From positions 167,762-231,761 of the forward strand of contig JBBPSI010000020.1 of the NCBI GenBank assembly GCA_038093515.1: 64,000 nucleotides of DNA, given 5' to 3'. The notes under the pieces were generated by a model, which worked only from the letters and a program-made list of their open reading frames with translations, did not search any database and had not been told where the DNA came from. A program made the position numbers and the translations under genes. Shown here one piece after another: positions 60,552 through 64,000 of this stretch; within the stretch, counting starts at the first letter, position 1, and every line of letters begins with the position of its first letter. The DNA comes from Butyriboletus loyo (taxonomy: Eukaryota; Basidiomycota; Agaricomycetes; Boletales; Boletaceae).

Positions 60552-61901
60552 TCAGGTATTAACAGCATACCCTTAATGTTCTTGTAAGCATGGCGTAACA
60601 CGTTCTTGGATGGATGACCAAAATGGTGGTGCCACAATGAAGAAGATCCGACATCCTGCAAGGAGTGGATCCCGACATCTGGAGTTAGCATTTTAGCCTG
60701 AAACCAGTGGAGGGGATTGTTCGGAAGCAAGGCAGAAGCCTGCACTACCAAACATCCTTGAGGGTTCCAAATCTTGGTTTGATCAGTTATTTCGCATTGA
60801 TAACCATCTTTGGTTAGAGCGGTGACCGATAAGAGTCTATGGGCTGCTTGAGGCACATACCAAACTCCTGTAAGCTCCAAAGGAATGGGCTTATCCTTCC
60901 CTAGTCGCTGTGATAACAACACAGTACCAGGTCCAAACATCTTCATGGTTGCGCCATTTGCTGTGATCGCAATTCTCTTGGTATCACCGAGATCCATGAA
61001 GTCTGCAACGTGTGGTGTGACATGGTCTGTACAACCACTGTCAATCATCCAGGCGTTGGAAAGAAGATCCTTCTTTGAAGGGACATCTCCTGATGTGTAA
61101 GCTCCTGCAATATACAGATCACCAAGATCGAATTCATTGTTGTAATCATATACAGCATCATAGTCCTCAGCATCTCGCTGGTATGTAGAGTCCCAGACAT
61201 TAATGTCATGGGAGTCAAGACCGTGCTTCCAAGTGCCATCAGCATGACGAGCAGTGTTTCCATAAAAGGATTCTTCATCCTTCTCATCGATCAACTCTAG
61301 AAAGGTCAAAAGATGGACTGCCTTTGCTTTGCATTCCTTCTTCTTCAGCTGACCACGAGACCCTAAAGGTTTAGAAGGAATTGTGGTGTTTCCGAAAGGA
61401 GTGTGAAGAGGACGCATAAGCATCTCCATCCTCAAAATAGGGTGATGTGAGGGGTGGTCTCATTGGATCATCATCTCCCCAACCAGCTTGACCAACGGTA
61501 GATTCAGTTTCCATCGGGAAATCTGTAAGTGTGTGGTCACCTAGTTGTGTTTCACCTAACTCTACAATGTTGGCAAATCCGTAGGTGTTGGACATTGTTT
61601 TTCAAGTCGTCAGCGATGTCTTGCTGCTCTGCAGCGAGTTCGTGAGCAAACTTGAATAGAAGATTAGAAGCTTCTAATTCAATGCGATTTTTTTGGAAGA
61701 AAGGGTGGAGCTGGTGGAACCTCGTCCTCCAAATCCTATCCTGTATCTCATTCCACCTCCTTTGTGTCAGTATGTCCCAATTTCTTCACCAGGTTTGAAG
61801 AACTCCACAGGTTGCCTGGAATAGTCATAGGCTTTGATGTGCCCATGATCGTCAACAGTGGGATAGTTTCTGTTGAAAAGTGACAAGTCTTGCACTGCAA
61901 G
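60552..61901 (-). pseudogene. Copia gag-protease-pre-integrase remnant
   Basis: Reading leftwards, gag-like pieces come first: LQDLSLFNRNYPTVDDHGHI (about 61895-61835) and a helical piece (ELEASNLLFKFAHELAAEQQ, about 61680-61620). The aspartic protease motif is AWMIDSGCTDHVTPH with VWYVPQAAHRLLSV. The pre-integrase motif is LWHHHFGHPSKNVLRHAYKN, reaching GMLLIPD where LTR D interrupts. The gag pieces lie in different frames, so it is decayed. Its upstream end is cut by element F at 61902. Confidence 0.82.
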
Positions 61902-62724
61902 TGTTACAGTTTTACCCCTAAGCGTACCCCGCCACTCGTTTTCCCACGCTCACGCGTCCCCGCCGCCCCCGCCGCCTTGCGATGCCGCCCATCGCCCGCT
62001 CCCTAGTCGCCTAGTGGACGTTACCCACTTCCCCAGTCGTTCCTGCAAGTCTCAGTGTCGCTACACTGAGATAGCCCCTGTCTCGTCGCCCCGTCGGGCC
62101 GGACCTTCAGTTGAGCTGTCGCGTCCCTCATTCTTTGACCAATGACATTTGTTACATCACGTGACTAGCACGTGACTAGATTACGACGTGTCAGTACCTT
62201 CGCGTCGAGACCCGTATCCAAGGGCTCCGCCGTTCGTGTACCCTTCGCCCTGTGGGGCCGGCCTCATGGACATCGTCACTTCACCTTCAGCACTTCTCAT
62301 TCGCTGACGATGTCGCCATCTTACTCGGAGCTTCGCTCCCTCGTTACCGGCACTTTGCCGCTTCTCCATTTGCCGTTATGACTCGGGCAGACTCATAACC
62401 CTTTGCCCTTCACTGCCACGCACAGCTCGGTCTGTGCACGATATCTAGTCAGTATATATATGCGTACTTAGACTAGTACGACTTCTTTAGCTAATTCTAC
62501 GCATCTACCAAGTGCATAGTAATCTAGCAGTATACCCTTCTCTTGCCGATAAAGCCGATAAGAGTCTGCTCGATCTCGTCTGGTCGCCACCACTCAAGAT
62601 CTCGCCGACACTTGCTTTGCAAGACACCCGATAGCGTCGTCTACGCGAGTTGGCTAGTTTCCTCATTAGGCTCGAGCCCCTATAAGTGCTCGCTTGCTAG
62701 CTATTGTGCGCTACCAGCGTAACA
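61902..62724 (+). mobile_element. Element F, left LTR
   Basis: 823 bp from TGTTACAGTTTTACCCC to CAGCGTAACA. It is nearly the same as the sequence starting at 63294, with scattered substitutions (roughly 95% alike by eye). Its last 60 bp resemble the end of the Copia LTR at 53996-54060, so the families are related. It lies in opposite orientation to the Copia element and cuts its gag. Confidence 0.88.
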
Positions 62725-63293
62725 AAAGAATTAGCTCTCTTCCCGCTTCTGTTCTCCAACAGTAAAGCCGCCCCCAGCCCGCCGCCATCTCCAACTTTGC
62801 GAAGTCGCCCCGAGATCGCCATGTCTTTCAACAACAGATATGCCCTTCTCGCTGAGAAGACCGAGGACAAGATTGTCCAAGCCATCGCCGCCGCCGCCAT
62901 CACCTGCTCGTGAGCAGTGTGTCACAATCCCTTCCATCATCATCCTACTGCGGTAGAAGACACGCCCTCTACCTGCTTGCGAGCAGATTGCCGAAACCCC
63001 TTCCACATTCATCCTGCCGCGGCAGAAGAACCCTTCACGACTGTCACCCGCCCCGCCACCTGCCGTTCCCCGCTTTGGAAAGCACAAGCCATCGGAAGAG
63101 CTATGCGTACCTCTTCCCCCGTCGCGCAAGTACGCGCAGTCTCCCTCCCCGCCGCCCGACAGACCCCCATCCAGAAAGCAAGAGCCCTTGGGAGAGCCAT
63201 GCGTGCCTCTCCCTCCGCTGCGCAGTTGCGCACTGTCGTCCTTCCCGCTGCCCGCCAAACCCTGCTTCAGAAAGCCCTCTCCCTGGGAGCAGC
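62725..63293 (+). other. Element F internal region, short and repeat-bearing
   Basis: Only 569 bp separate the two LTRs, with no protease, RT or integrase. It contains a gag-like start (MSFNNRYALLAEKTEDKIVQ, 62822-62913, then TGA). In another frame there is a 32-residue tandem repeat (AIGRAMRTSSPVAQVRAVSL... and ALGRAMRASPSAAQLRTVVL..., about 63085-63275) encoded by 96-bp DNA repeats. This is the layout of a non-autonomous miniature LTR element mobilised in trans. Confidence 0.7.
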
Positions 63294-64000
63294 TGTTACA
63301 GTTTTACCCCTAAGCGTACCCCGCCACTCGTTTTCCCACGCTTACGCGTCCCCGCCGCCCCCGCCGCCTTGCGATGCCGCCCATCGCCCGCTCCTTAGTC
63401 GCCTAGTGGACGTTATCCACTTCCCCGGTCGTTCCTGCGAGTCTCTGTGCCGTTGCACCGAGATAGCCCCTGTCTTCTCGCCCCGTCGGGCCGGACCTTC
63501 AGCTGAGCTGTCGCGTCCCTTCTTATTTGACCAATGACATTTCTTACATCACGTGACTAGCACGTGATTAGATTACGACGCGTCAGTACCTTCGCGTCGA
63601 GACCTGTATCCAAGGGCTCCGCCGTTCGCGCACCCTTCGCCCTGTGGGGCTCGCCTCATGGACATCGTCACTTCACATTCAGCACTTCTCATTCGCTGAC
63701 GATGTCGCCATCTTGCTCGGAGCTTCGCTCCCTCGTTACCGGCACTTTGCCGCTTCCCCTTTCGCCGCTATGACTCGGACGGACTCATAGCCCTTAGCCC
63801 TTCGCTGCCACGCACAGCTCGGTCTGTGCACGATACCTAGCAGTATATATACTCGTACTTAGAGTAGTATGAGTTCTCTAGCTAATTCTACGCATCTACC
63901 AAGTGCATAGTAATCTAGCATTATACCCATCTCTTGCCGATAAAGCCGATAAGAGCCTGCTCGATCTCGTCTGGTCGCCACCACACAAGATCTCGCCGAC
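63294..64000 (+). mobile_element. Element F, right LTR (cut by window end)
   Basis: Begins TGTTACAGTTTTACCCC and follows the left LTR base by base to the window edge. About 116 bp should remain beyond 64000. The right flank, and so the target duplication, cannot be seen. Confidence 0.85.

Noticed and set aside
61902..62724. Element F's left LTR as the 5' LTR of the Copia element
   Set aside because: It is in the opposite orientation to the Copia genes, begins TGTTACAG rather than TGTTGAAACGG, and has its own partner at 63294.
1..64000. CRISPR arrays, tRNA or rRNA genes, prokaryotic operons
   Set aside because: No regularly spaced repeats and no recognisable RNA genes were found; intron-rich genes show a eukaryotic nuclear origin.

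Overview
The window is nuclear DNA of a filamentous basidiomycete fungus, most likely an Agaricomycete. The protein-coding genes carry many short (about 45-60 nt) GT-AG introns. Their products are fungal: a copper-fist regulator, a Zn2Cys6 regulator, serine palmitoyltransferase and zuotin. The transposons are of types common in mushroom-forming fungi. I cannot name the species from the sequence alone. No rRNA, tRNA or CRISPR array was seen.

Positions 1-49,200 are a normal gene region. In order: UDP-glucose dehydrogenase (545-2454, +); a degraded gene fragment (about 3273-3809, +); an EST1/SMG7-type mRNA-decay protein (4938-8221, -); a small unnamed protein (9612-10016, +); a KPWE-domain peroxisomal protein resembling PEX39 (10768-11447, -); an SMAP/Age2-type ArfGAP (11685-13509, +); a Rad5/Uls1-like SNF2 ATPase (15501-19164, -); LCB2 (21824-24018, +); a broken NACHT-ankyrin gene (about 24700-27800, +); a copper-fist factor (29124-31393, -); zuotin (32482-34057, -); a SUZ-domain protein (34617-35727, -); an M20 dipeptidase of the Dug1/CNDP type (36485-38628, -); an inverted partial copy of the NACHT region (about 38850-40010, -); a USP-fold protein that seems to have lost its catalytic cysteine (40420-43720, -); and a Zn2Cys6 transcription factor (44415-49145, -). 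Exon joins were worked out by hand. The models for UGDH, the PEX39-like protein, ArfGAP and LCB2 sum to exact multiples of three.

Positions 49,150-53,820 hold no gene I can defend. From about 53,800 to the end of the window the DNA is a nest of mobile elements. An old Copia element on the minus strand (3' LTR 53996-57525, internal region to about 61901) has been hit repeatedly. Two solo LTRs, each with a perfect 5-bp target-site duplication (TAGAT, TTATT), sit in its 3' LTR, and the second of these contains a Tc1/mariner element. A third LTR of the same family sits where the reverse transcriptase should be and has no target duplication. A fourth (59616-60551, duplication TCAGG) splits the pre-integrase region and itself contains a further solo LTR (59964-60386, duplication GATTC). 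Finally, an LTR-flanked element with no recognisable enzyme genes (61902 to beyond 64000) sits in gag in the opposite orientation.

The genes are ordinary housekeeping and regulatory genes with no operon-like relation to each other. The most interesting points are the PEX39-like gene, the probable pseudo-deubiquitinase, the inverted NACHT pseudogene pair, and the resolvable insertion history of the transposon nest.
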